49,095 bases of DNA, from contig CAJWAE010000005.1 in the NCBI GenBank assembly GCA_913020075.1, positions 1-49,095 on the forward strand, written 5' to 3'. The notes below the pieces were generated by a model, which saw only the letters and a program-made list of their open reading frames with translations, did no database searches and was not told the DNA's origin. Below are positions 1 through 7,436 of this stretch, in pieces. Numbering within the stretch: position 1 is the first letter of the stretch; each line of letters begins with the position of its first letter. The position numbers and the translations under genes are program-made. Source of the stretch: an uncultured Flavobacteriaceae bacterium. Lineage in GTDB: Bacteria > Bacteroidota > Bacteroidia > Flavobacteriales > Flavobacteriaceae.

Positions 1-41
1 TTCCTAAACTTTAGATACAAGTTCGATTCTTGTCGAGGGTA
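1..41 (+). tRNA. tRNA-Arg (anticodon CCT), 3' part only
   Basis: The window opens inside a tRNA. Bases 1-7 read as an anticodon loop TTCCTAA with anticodon CCT at 3-5. The 3' half of the anticodon stem (ACTTT) and a short variable loop follow. The T arm has a perfect 5-bp stem (ACAAG/CTTGT, 17-21 and 29-33) around a TTCGATT loop. The 3' acceptor strand CGAGGGT (34-40) and discriminator A41 end it. No CCA is encoded, as is common in Bacteroidota. The 5' half lies outside the window, so the acceptor and D arms cannot be checked. Confidence 0.75.
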
Positions 42-112
42 CTAAAAAGGAAATACCCCTTAAAGTAAATCAAAGGCGCATTTATTGAGTAATAGTTTTT
101 TGAGAGTAAAAC

Positions 113-889
113 TTAACCGCCTATTAATTTTTTAATTTTTTCTTTTTCTTCTTTTGCTAATTCAGCATCGACGAGAATACGTCCACTATGTTCATCGGTG
201 ATGATTTTATTTCGTGAAGCAATTTCCATTTGAACTTGTGGTGGAATTGAGAAATAAGAACCACCAGAAGCACCTCGCTCTATTGGTACAATGGCAAGTC
301 CATTTTTTACACTTCCACGAATTCGTTTGTATGCACTAACAAGTCTTTCTTCTATTTGTTTTTCAAAATCAGTTGATTTTTTTTGAAGAATATCTTCTTC
401 TTTTTGAGTATCTTTTAAAATAGCATTTAGTTCACTCTTTTTGGCTTTAAAATGTGAATTACGCTCTTTTAATTTTTCAATTAATATATTAAGCGATTCT
501 TGCTTTTGAAGAATACGTCCCTTAAACCCTATAATTTTTTTCTCTGCTAATTGACTTTCTAGATCCTGAAATTCTTGTTCTTTTACAATTGAATTATATT
601 CTCTGTTATTTCGAACATTTTTTAATTTTTCCTCATATTTTTTCAAAAGCTCCTTAGCATTTTCTATTACTTGTTTTTGATCTGAAATTCCATTTTCGAT
701 TTCTTCAACTTCAACCTTGACCTTATCAAGTTTTATGTTTAAACCAACAATTTCATTATCTAAATCCTCAACTTCTAAAGGAAGTTCACCCCTAAGATTT
801 TGTATTTCATCGATTCGAGAGTCAATAAGTTGTAAGTCATAGAGAGCTCTAAGTTTAGTTTCGATAGATGTTTCCTTTTTTTTGGCCAT
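113..889 (-). CDS. Coiled-coil 'zinc ribbon domain' protein lacking the zinc cysteines
   Basis: A 258-residue protein of the family annotated in Bacteroidota as C4-type zinc ribbon domain proteins; the function is not settled. Residues about 10-190 are a long Lys/Glu-rich coiled coil. The C-terminal 50 residues align with the ribbon module (RGA-GG-, IPPQ, SGRILVD are recognisable). The four positions that are Cys in zinc-binding members read Ser, Ser, Asp and Ser here (RGASGGSY and TDEHSGR). Zinc binding is therefore not expected. It lies just downstream of the Nif3-family gene on the same strand and is probably co-transcribed with it. Its stop is about 70 nt from the tRNA-Arg end. Confidence 0.85.
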   Translation of the reverse strand: MAKKKETSIETKLRALYDLQLIDSRIDEIQNLRGELPLEVEDLDNEIVGLNIKLDKVKVEVEEIENGISDQKQVIENAKELLKKYEEKLKNVRNNREYNSIVKEQEFQDLESQLAEKKIIGFKGRILQKQESLNILIEKLKERNSHFKAKKSELNAILKDTQKEEDILQKKSTDFEKQIEERLVSAYKRIRGSVKNGLAIVPIERGASGGSYFSIPPQVQMEIASRNKIITDEHSGRILVDAELAKEEKEKIKKLIGG

Positions 890-891
890 AG

Positions 892-1683
892 CTAGAAGTA
901 GTTAACTGGATTTGTTTTTATATTCGACAAAATGATTGCAAAATTAGGCAATTTTTCTGTAAGATAATCATATATCAGATTTTTGGTAAATTGTTCACTT
1001 TCATAGTGCCCAATATCGACCAATAAAAAGTTATTTTCAGACTGAAAAAATTGATGGTATTTTAAATCTGAGGTGATAAAAGCATCTGCCCCTTGTTCTT
1101 TAGCATTTTCAATTGCAAAACTTCCTGAACCACCTAAAATAGCAATTTTTTTAATTTTTTTACTTGTAAGTTTACTATGTCTAATTAGATCTGTGTTTAA
1201 TTTACTCTTGACAAAATCTAAAAAGTCTATTTCCTGCATTGTCGAGGTAAGTTCGCCAATTCTTCCCATCCCTATTTTTGGTTTTTTGTGGCTACTGTCT
1301 TTAGGAATTAAAACTCGACTTTTGATTAATCCTAATTTCTTTTCCAAGGTATAATTAACTCCCGTCGGATGATTGTCTAATCTAGTATGTAATGCCAAAA
1401 CTGAAATTTTATTTTCTATTGCTTTAATCACTACCCTTTCTACATAGTTTTCACCATTAATTTTTTTTAGTCCAGAAAAAATGATAGGATGAAAGCAAAC
1501 CACAAGATTGCACTCATTTTTAATAGCTTCTTCTATAATATTCTCAGTGCAATCTAGAGAAACAATAACTCCAGAGCATTCTTCTTTGGAATCTCCTAAA
1601 AGTAGTCCTACATTGTCAAAGTCCTCCGCATAAGCTGAGGGAGCCCAATCTTCTAATAAGTCAATAAGGTTTTGAATGATCAT
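892..1683 (-). CDS. Nif3-like dinuclear metal centre protein, short form
   Basis: Nif3/YbgI-family protein (often labelled GTP cyclohydrolase 1 type 2 homolog) that forms hexamers with a two-metal site; its cellular role is uncertain. Family motifs are present: the DFDNVGLLLGD start, CFHPIIF with a metal ligand His, LHTRLDNHPTGVN, and DIGHYESE near the end. I take the start at Met14 of the ORF, giving 263 residues. The extra N-terminal residues do not belong to the family, and a -7 box (1701-1708) sits 17 nt before this ATG. Many Bacteroidota homologs are about 360 residues because of an inserted PII/CutA-like domain. Here the two halves are joined directly. Confidence 0.9.
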   Translation of the reverse strand: MIIQNLIDLLEDWAPSAYAEDFDNVGLLLGDSKEECSGVIVSLDCTENIIEEAIKNECNLVVCFHPIIFSGLKKINGENYVERVVIKAIENKISVLALHTRLDNHPTGVNYTLEKKLGLIKSRVLIPKDSSHKKPKIGMGRIGELTSTMQEIDFLDFVKSKLNTDLIRHSKLTSKKIKKIAILGGSGSFAIENAKEQGADAFITSDLKYHQFFQSENNFLLVDIGHYESEQFTKNLIYDYLTEKLPNFAIILSNIKTNPVNYF

Positions 1684-1700
1684 ATTCAATTGAATTAAAA

Positions 1701-1708
1701 CAAATATA
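1701..1708 (-). promoter_or_regulatory. Bacteroidota -7 box for the Nif3 gene
   Basis: On the minus strand this reads TATATTTG, an exact match to TAnnTTTG, 17 nt before the chosen ATG of the Nif3 gene. It overlaps the codons of the longer ORF and so supports the shorter start. Confidence 0.55.
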
Positions 1709-1720
1709 ATATTTATCTTC

Positions 1721-2746
1721 ATGGCGATGAAAACCTTAAGAAATTTATTGCTTCCATTTTCCTTTTTATATGGTGGAGTTATTCTTTTAAGAAATTTTTT
1801 ATTTGATACGGGAATTCTTAAAAGTAATCTAATTTCAATCCCAAGTATTGGAGTAGGGAATCTCAGTTCAGGGGGAACAGGTAAAACAGTAGTGATTGAT
1901 TATTTAATTAATCTTTTAAAAAACGAGTATCATATTGGAGTTTTAAGCAGGGGGTATAAACGTAAAACTATTGGTTTAGTTCATGTTTCAAATGCCAGTA
2001 AAGTTTATGAAATTGGTGATGAACCCTTTCAACTTTTCAAAAAGCATCCAGAAATTTCAATGATTGTAGCTGAAAAAAGAAGTCTTGGAGTTCAGAATTT
2101 TATTGACTCGGACTTGGTTCCAGATATTATTTTACTTGACGATATTATGCAGCATAGATATATCAAATCTAAAATTATGATTCTTACAACCACCTATAAT
2201 TTACCTTATTTTTCAGACACTTTATTGCCTTCAGGCAATTTGCGTGAACCTATTTCAGGAAAAAAAAGAGCAAATATTATTTTGATTAATAAGTGTCCTA
2301 ATAGTTTAAGTATTGAAAAACAAAATATTTTTTTAGATCGTATTAACGCAAGCAGAAACCAGAGCGTTTTCTTTACTAGAATTAATTACGGTATTAATAT
2401 TATTAGCGAAAAGAATTCAATGTCTTTATCTTTAATAAAAGAATCTTTTTTATTGGTCACAGGGGTAGCAAATCCTGAGCCACTTAAAACCTTTTTAGCT
2501 AACAGTGGATTTAGCTTTTTACATTTGTCTTTTCCTGATCACCACATCTTTAGCAAAAGAGATTTAAATAAAATTAAAATTCAAAAAAAGAAAAAAATTA
2601 TATTAACCACCGAAAAAGATTTTACTCGATTAAATCCAATTTGGGAAGGAGAAGATCTATATTATTTGCCTATTGAAATGGAATTTATAAATCCTTCTGA
2701 TCAAGCAATTTTCGATAAGCTCATCAAAAAAGTGATGATTTCTTAA
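1721..2746 (+). CDS. lpxK: Tetraacyldisaccharide 4'-kinase
   Basis: LpxK phosphorylates the 4' position of the lipid A precursor at the inner membrane, the sixth step of the Raetz pathway. The protein has 341 residues, the normal length. A hydrophobic N-terminus (about residues 8-25) fits membrane anchoring. The Walker A/P-loop is GNLSSGGTGKT near residue 50, followed by SRGYKRKT and GDEP, both typical of LpxK. The family DDAFQHR segment reads DDIMQHR (about 140). Two in-frame ATGs lie six nucleotides apart (1721 and 1727), and either could be used. The gene converges with lipA with no gap. Confidence 0.95.
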   Translation: MAMKTLRNLLLPFSFLYGGVILLRNFLFDTGILKSNLISIPSIGVGNLSSGGTGKTVVIDYLINLLKNEYHIGVLSRGYKRKTIGLVHVSNASKVYEIGDEPFQLFKKHPEISMIVAEKRSLGVQNFIDSDLVPDIILLDDIMQHRYIKSKIMILTTTYNLPYFSDTLLPSGNLREPISGKKRANIILINKCPNSLSIEKQNIFLDRINASRNQSVFFTRINYGINIISEKNSMSLSLIKESFLLVTGVANPEPLKTFLANSGFSFLHLSFPDHHIFSKRDLNKIKIQKKKKIILTTEKDFTRLNPIWEGEDLYYLPIEMEFINPSDQAIFDKLIKKVMIS

Positions 2747-3616
2747 TTAAGCAATATGTTTATGCGCTTTATAAGAAGAACGAACTAATGGACCACTTTC
2801 AACGTGTCTAAAGCCTGCATCAAGAGCAAAGGTTTCGTATTTTTTAAAAGTTTCTGGAGTAATAAAAGATTGCACAGGTAAGTGTTTTTTGCTAGGCTGA
2901 AGATATTGTCCGATAGTAACAACGTCTACTGATGCTTTTCTTAAATCACGAAGTGTTTCCAGAACTTCTTGTTCTTCTTCCCCTAAACCCAACATAATGC
3001 CTGATTTAGTTCGATTTATTCCTTGATGTTTCAAGTATTTAAGAACCTCTAAGCTAGTATCATATTTAGCTTGAACACGAACTTTTCTGGTTAATCGTCT
3101 TACCGTTTCTACATTGTGAGAAATAACCTCAGGAGCTACAGCAATAATCCGATCTATATTTCTTTTATTACCCTGAAAATCAGGTATTAAAGTTTCTAGA
3201 GTGGTATTAGGACTGATTCTTCGGATAGCATTTACAGTTTCTGCCCAAATTATAGAGCCCATGTCTTTTATGTCATCTCGATCTACAGAGGTGACTACGG
3301 CATGTTTAATTTTCATAATTTTAATAGAATTGGCAACTTTTTCAGGTTCAGTCCAATCAACTGATCCTGGACGACCTGTTTGAACACCACAAAAGCCACA
3401 AGATCGTGTACATATATTTCCTAAAATCATAAATGTTGCTGTACCCTCAGCCCAACATTCCCCCATATTTGGGCAGCTACCTGAGGTGCAAATAGTATTT
3501 AATTTATATTTTTCTACTAATCCTCTAAGTTCTGTGTATTTCTTACCAGTTGGAAGTTTTACGCGAATCCAATCTGGTTTTTTTTGATGTTTAGCTTCTT
3601 TTGCTTGTACTTCCAT
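2747..3616 (-). CDS. lipA: Lipoyl synthase
   Basis: Radical SAM enzyme that inserts two sulfurs into octanoyl groups on lipoyl domains of 2-oxoacid dehydrogenases. Both iron-sulfur sites are visible: CTSGSCPNMGEC for the auxiliary cluster and CTRSCGFC for the radical SAM cluster. The C-terminal RSSY supplies the conserved serine ligand. The ORF track starts at 3631, but a -7 box (3631-3638) overlaps that ATG. A transcript starting about 7 nt downstream would miss it, so I use the next ATG at 3616, giving 289 residues. The pyruvate dehydrogenase subunit gene at 24.3 kb encodes part of a complex that needs this product. Confidence 0.96.
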   Translation of the reverse strand: MEVQAKEAKHQKKPDWIRVKLPTGKKYTELRGLVEKYKLNTICTSGSCPNMGECWAEGTATFMILGNICTRSCGFCGVQTGRPGSVDWTEPEKVANSIKIMKIKHAVVTSVDRDDIKDMGSIIWAETVNAIRRISPNTTLETLIPDFQGNKRNIDRIIAVAPEVISHNVETVRRLTRKVRVQAKYDTSLEVLKYLKHQGINRTKSGIMLGLGEEEQEVLETLRDLRKASVDVVTIGQYLQPSKKHLPVQSFITPETFKKYETFALDAGFRHVESGPLVRSSYKAHKHIA

Positions 3617-3630
3617 CGAAATAATTTTCA

Positions 3631-3638
3631 CAAAGATA
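3631..3638 (-). promoter_or_regulatory. Bacteroidota -7 box for lipA
   Basis: The minus strand reads TATCTTTG (TAnnTTTG), 14 nt before the ATG at 3616 and overlapping the upstream ATG at 3631. It decides the start of lipA. Confidence 0.55.
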
Positions 3639-3649
3639 CAAACTAAAGA

Positions 3650-4864
3650 TTAGAGACTCAAAATATAAAATGCAGTAAATCCTGTTAAAAAAAAGAGGCC
3701 TAGAACACTTAAAACACGAAGTGCTTTTTTGGGCTGATGGGATTCAGGCATTTCTTTACTTATTACAAGTTTATAGTTTAAAAAAGCATAAAAGGGCGCA
3801 GTTATAAAAGATAGTACTGTTGCAATTTGAACAAGTTGACCCATTTCAGATAGTAAAAATAAAAAAATACATCCAGTACCAAAAGCCAAAATAACCATCC
3901 AATGTATATAATAATTATTTTGCCTGTTAAAAAGCAATTGTACTGTTTTAGACATTGACCTGGGAGAAGCATCTAGTGTAGTGACAGTTGTGCTGAGCAT
4001 TGCAGTAAATGCAGCTATACCGATAATTCCGTAAGCTGTTTCACCTAAGTTTGAAGTAAAGAGTTGGATTAATTGTCCTGCAAAAGCTCCTCCTTGGTTT
4101 GAAAAATTAGTACCTGTATCAAACATTACTAATGCTCCAAGGCCCAGAAAACATAGCGCTAAAAAGACAGTGGTAATGTAACCCACATTAAAATCAAATA
4201 AACTTTCTTTAATTGTTGATTTTTTAGATTGAGTTTTGTTTTTTTCCAAAGTCCAAATGGAATGCCAAATTGATACATCAAGAGGAGCAGGCATCCATCC
4301 TAAAAATGCAATTAAAAAAAATAATCCAGTTTTATCAGGAAAAACCTGCACATAAGATAAAGGATGATCATTTTTGAAAAAAGCAATACACATTGCTAAA
4401 ATACAGCTAATTGCTAATACAATTATAATGACTTTAATCATTTTATCTAACCATTGATAACGCCCTAACAATAAAAATGTACTACAAATAAGTGTGATTA
4501 GTATGCTCCAAAGAACAATACTTTCTGTGATTCCAAATAATTTCGATGCCAATCCCGCAGTAACTACTGTTACTGCACTTTGAATTGTAAACATGGTAAC
4601 GAGGTTAATTAAAAAATAAGCCCATAAATACCCTTTACCTAATTTATAATACCCATCCAAAAGAGTTTTGCCTGTAGCTTGCGCATAGCGGGGACCATAT
4701 TGAAAAAAAGGATATTTGAATAAATTAACAAGAAGTAATGCCCATACCAGACCCCAGCCGAAATCAGCACCAGCTCGTGTTGACTGAACCAAGTGAGAAA
4801 CTCCAATAGCTGCTCCTGCAAAAAGAAATCCAGGACCTAATTTTGATAAATTAATTCGTTTCAC
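3650..4864 (-). CDS. Nramp-related membrane transporter with non-canonical metal site
   Basis: A 404-residue polytopic membrane protein (about 11 helices) related to Nramp/SLC11 divalent metal transporters. TM1 aligns without gaps to the family (GPGFLFAGAAIGVSH) but the metal-binding DPGN reads GVSH. In TM6 the MPH motif reads MPAP: Met kept, His lost. The substrate is therefore uncertain; Nramp-related proteins with altered sites include Mg2+ transporters and members without shown transport. The start is GTG, overlapping the sigma factor gene by 14 nt, which suggests translational coupling. No in-frame ATG lies before TM1. Confidence 0.85.
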   Translation of the reverse strand: MKRINLSKLGPGFLFAGAAIGVSHLVQSTRAGADFGWGLVWALLLVNLFKYPFFQYGPRYAQATGKTLLDGYYKLGKGYLWAYFLINLVTMFTIQSAVTVVTAGLASKLFGITESIVLWSILITLICSTFLLLGRYQWLDKMIKVIIIVLAISCILAMCIAFFKNDHPLSYVQVFPDKTGLFFLIAFLGWMPAPLDVSIWHSIWTLEKNKTQSKKSTIKESLFDFNVGYITTVFLALCFLGLGALVMFDTGTNFSNQGGAFAGQLIQLFTSNLGETAYGIIGIAAFTAMLSTTVTTLDASPRSMSKTVQLLFNRQNNYYIHWMVILAFGTGCIFLFLLSEMGQLVQIATVLSFITAPFYAFLNYKLVISKEMPESHQPKKALRVLSVLGLFFLTGFTAFYILSL

Positions 4865-5411
4865 GATCTAAAAGATTAGCAAGCATTTTTTTAGCTCTAA
4901 AAAGTTTTACCCTAATTGTTATAGCGGGCTCTTTCAAAATATTTTCAATTTCTTTGTATGACAAATTCTCAAAATATCTAAGTTTTATAATATTTCGATA
5001 TTCCTTTTTTAATGTTTTAATATTGGCTAAAATATGATCTAGATTTTGATTAGCTATCATTAAGTCTTCTGGAGATGGATCACAACTATATGGTTCAAAA
5101 TAATCACCTTGATCAATTTCCTTTAAGTTTTCAAATTTCTGTTTTGATTTTCTGTAGCTATCAATATGGTGGTTTTTAGCGATGGTTAATATCCAAGAAA
5201 CAAAAGGTAGTTTTTCGTTAAAACTTTCAAGACGATCAAATGCTTTTGAAAAGGACTCTATAGCTAATTCCTCTGCTACTTTTGGATTTGAAGTTCTAAG
5301 GCATAAGACCGAGTAAACCTTATCCCAATGTAAATTAAAAAGAATATTGTAAGCAGATTGGTCATTTGCTTTTGCTCTGTGAATGATATTTTTTTCGTCT
5401 TGAAATTTCAT
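4851..5411 (-). CDS. RNA polymerase sigma factor, sigma-70 family (ECF type)
   Basis: A 186-residue two-domain sigma factor. Region 2 spans about residues 20-95 (AEELAIESFSKAFDRLESF, then FVSWILTIAKNHHIDSYRK) and region 4 about 125-180 (IIKLRYFENLSYKEIENIL). There is no anti-sigma gene next to it. It sits between a NqrM-like gene upstream (17-nt gap) and an Nramp-related transporter downstream (14-nt overlap), so the three are likely one operon. The regulon cannot be read from the window. Confidence 0.93.
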   Translation of the reverse strand: MKFQDEKNIIHRAKANDQSAYNILFNLHWDKVYSVLCLRTSNPKVAEELAIESFSKAFDRLESFNEKLPFVSWILTIAKNHHIDSYRKSKQKFENLKEIDQGDYFEPYSCDPSPEDLMIANQNLDHILANIKTLKKEYRNIIKLRYFENLSYKEIENILKEPAITIRVKLFRAKKMLANLLDRETN

Positions 5412-5428
5412 TTTTTGGATGAAATAAA

Positions 5429-5635
5429 TCAGTTATTTAAAAGAGTTTTATTTTCACAATCAGCTTCAGAAGGTCTTTTTCCACAGAGGCCACATGGTTG
5501 GTTATCCTTGTTGAGAAAAGGGCTCTGACTTGCGCAGGTCCCTGCAAACTCTCCGTCTTTTTTAGCCCATATTTTAATTGCAATTCCAGCAAAAGCAAAA
5601 AACAAGAGTATAAATGTGATAAAAAATAATTCCAT
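5429..5635 (-). CDS. nqrM: Small Cys-rich membrane protein, candidate Na+-NQR maturation factor NqrM
   Basis: A 68-residue protein with one N-terminal membrane helix (about residues 3-24), then Lys residues and a Cys cluster: GTCAS, CGLCGK and a final Cys (four in all). This layout matches the DUF539/NqrM family, proposed to help build the metal centre of Na+-translocating NADH:quinone oxidoreductase. The genome encodes Na+-NQR (nqrABC at 46-49 kb), so the assignment makes sense. It is the first gene of a probable operon with a sigma factor and an Nramp-related transporter. The name rests on length, topology and Cys pattern only; many databases would call it a membrane or secreted protein. 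Confidence 0.6.
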   Translation of the reverse strand: MELFFITFILLFFAFAGIAIKIWAKKDGEFAGTCASQSPFLNKDNQPCGLCGKRPSEADCENKTLLNN

Positions 5636-5653
5636 AACTAATATTTAAAGATA

Positions 5654-5661
5654 CAAAAATA
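5654..5661 (-). promoter_or_regulatory. Bacteroidota -7 box for the nqrM-sigma-transporter operon
   Basis: The minus strand reads TATTTTTG (TAnnTTTG), 18 nt before the ATG of the NqrM-like gene. Confidence 0.5.
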
Positions 5662-5707
5662 GTGATCTTTATTGGAAAACAGAATAGTGTTAAAGTAAGA
5701 GAATGCA

Positions 5708-5756
5708 ATATTTCCTTTATGAAATATCATTTTTAAAGTTCATAAACTTTAAAAAT
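5708..5756 (-). terminator. Two adjacent AT-rich hairpins downstream of the DUF456 gene
   Basis: Bases 5729-5740 (ATTTTTAAAGTT) and 5745-5756 form a perfect 12-bp inverted repeat with a 4-nt loop. A second inverted repeat (ATATTTC/GAAATAT, 5708-5714 and 5721-5727) follows one base away. They lie just after the DUF456 stop in the direction of transcription. No clean T-tract follows, so termination is only a likely role. Confidence 0.4.
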
Positions 5757-5775
5757 AAATTAATTCTTTTATGTT

Positions 5776-6276
5776 TTAAAATATGAGCTCTTTATATTTC
5801 CAAATAATATTGATGAAATAATAGGCAAAGATTAATCCAACTATTAGCTTAAGCAAAACACCTGTAAGAAAACCGAATAGAACTCCTAATGCAGCTTTAA
5901 AGGCTCCGGTTTTATTATCTTTATTTGAATAAATTTCTCCAAAAAAAGCACCAAAAAAAGGACCTATTATAATTCCAAAAGGGCCTAAAAAAACCAAACC
6001 TAAAATTAATCCAACTGCACTTCCGATAATACTACCTTTTCCTCCTCCAGATATTTTAGCGCCAAAAACAGATACAATATTTTCTATAAAGAAAACAAAT
6101 ATTGCTATAAATAAAGTAATCATCAAAAAGCTAGTTTCAATAAAAACAGAAGGAGCAAAATCGAGTATTAGCAGTCCTAACCAAGAGGTTAATGGTCCTG
6201 GTATTATAGGCAAAAAGCTTCCAGCAACTCCAAGTAGGATAAAAGCTCCTGCGATACAAATGAATAAAAGATCCAT
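5776..6276 (-). CDS. DUF456 family membrane protein
   Basis: A 166-residue, very hydrophobic protein with four or five predicted membrane helices. The N-terminal GVAGSFLPIIPGPLTSWLGL is the hallmark of DUF456, and glycine-zipper-like stretches (GPFGIIIGPFFGAFFGE) follow about residues 95-112. No biochemical function is known for the family. It stands alone on the minus strand, divergent from the lipoprotein-ruvC-hemW group. Confidence 0.85.
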   Translation of the reverse strand: MDLLFICIAGAFILLGVAGSFLPIIPGPLTSWLGLLILDFAPSVFIETSFLMITLFIAIFVFFIENIVSVFGAKISGGGKGSIIGSAVGLILGLVFLGPFGIIIGPFFGAFFGEIYSNKDNKTGAFKAALGVLFGFLTGVLLKLIVGLIFAYYFINIIWKYKELIF

Positions 6277-6367
6277 ATATAAAAATATAAATTTTTAAGA
6301 CCACTCTCTTAATAGTGAAGAACAAATGAATAAAAAATTGTAATTTTAATTTCATAAAATTAAAAAA

Positions 6368-6865
6368 ATGAATTTTCATTTCAAATTGTTTCGTAACTCC
6401 ATTTTAATAGCGCTTTTATTCATTCTTTATGGTTGTCATCTTTTTCAATCCACAGATGTATCAAAAAAAGAAATAAATGCTTCATCGTCCTGGTCTGAAA
6501 AAGATCAAGTACCCACTTTCGATATTTGTGAAGGACTCGAAGGTGATGAACATCAAAGTTGTTTTGAATCGATGATTTCTAATTCTATCACCAATTATTT
6601 AGATCAATATAACATTGAATCTAACACAAATTTTGAAGAGGAAATATTAATGATTATTAAAATCGATAAAGAGGGCTTCTTTGCCCTAGAGAATCTAGAG
6701 GCAAGTAAAAAAATTAAAGATGCGATGCCTGATCTGGAAAACAGTTTAATTGATGCTATTAATCAATTGCCTCAGGCAAACCCAGCAATAAAGACCAATG
6801 TGGGTTCATATGTTGCTACTTCTTTCAAATTACCTTTAAAGATTTCTGCACAGCAAGATTACTAA
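6368..6865 (+). CDS. Lipoprotein with TonB C-terminal-like domain
   Basis: A 165-residue protein with a lipoprotein signal (ILYGC, Cys at about residue 23). The segment VPTFDICEGLEGDEHQSCF resembles the linker seen before TonB_C-type domains in flavobacterial 'energy transducer TonB' homologs. The rest fits a small alpha/beta TonB_C-like fold. There is no transmembrane anchor or Pro-rich spacer of a true TonB, so it would sit in a membrane leaflet as a lipoprotein. Its stop overlaps the ruvC start (TAATG). The role is unknown. Confidence 0.6.
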   Translation: MNFHFKLFRNSILIALLFILYGCHLFQSTDVSKKEINASSSWSEKDQVPTFDICEGLEGDEHQSCFESMISNSITNYLDQYNIESNTNFEEEILMIIKIDKEGFFALENLEASKKIKDAMPDLENSLIDAINQLPQANPAIKTNVGSYVATSFKLPLKISAQQDY

Positions 6866-7428
6866 TGCAGGAAAATAAAATTATTCTAGGGATAGATCCA
6901 GGAACTACTATAATGGGCTTCGGATTGATTAAAACCACAAAAAATTCAATGGAATTTATTCAAATGCATGAATTACATTTGAAAAAATATGAAAATCATT
7001 TTTTAAAACTTCATTATATTTTTAAACGAACTATTGACCTCATTGAGGAGTTTCATCCAGATGAGATTGCTATTGAAGCACCCTTTTTTGGGAAAAATGT
7101 CCAATCTATGTTAAAGCTAGGAAGAGCTCAGGGTGTTGCTATGGCAGCCGGTTTGTCTAGAGAAATTGCTATTACTGAATATTCACCTAAGAAAATTAAA
7201 ATGGCTGTTACGGGAAATGGAAATGCATCTAAAGAACAGGTAGCCAAAATGCTCCAACAGCTTCTTAAAATTAAAAAACTCCCAAAAAACTTAGATGCAA
7301 CGGATGGGTTAGCTGCAGCAGTTTGTCATTACTATAACCAAGGAAGTATAGCCAAAGGAAAATCATATACTGGTTGGAGTGCTTATATAAATCAAAATCC
7401 TAAAAAGGTTAAATCACAAAAACCTTAG
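6865..7428 (+). CDS. ruvC: Holliday junction endonuclease RuvC
   Basis: RuvC resolves Holliday junctions together with RuvAB. The protein has 187 residues. The N-terminal LGIDPGTTIMGFG carries the first catalytic Asp, IAIEAPFFGKN the catalytic Glu, and DATDGLAAAVCH the last acidic pair. The start is ATG in a TAATG overlap with the preceding lipoprotein gene, so it is probably translated by coupling. Confidence 0.97.
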   Translation: MQENKIILGIDPGTTIMGFGLIKTTKNSMEFIQMHELHLKKYENHFLKLHYIFKRTIDLIEEFHPDEIAIEAPFFGKNVQSMLKLGRAQGVAMAAGLSREIAITEYSPKKIKMAVTGNGNASKEQVAKMLQQLLKIKKLPKNLDATDGLAAAVCHYYNQGSIAKGKSYTGWSAYINQNPKKVKSQKP

Positions 7429-7436
7429 TCTAGTCA

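Noticed and set aside
1073-1354. 93-aa plus-strand ORF inside the Nif3 gene
   Set aside because: It lies fully inside a recognised gene on the other strand and has no family features.
4851-4864. 14-nt overlap of sigma factor and transporter genes as a frameshift or fusion
   Set aside because: Both proteins are complete at their family ends; the overlap is ordinary translational coupling with a GTG start.
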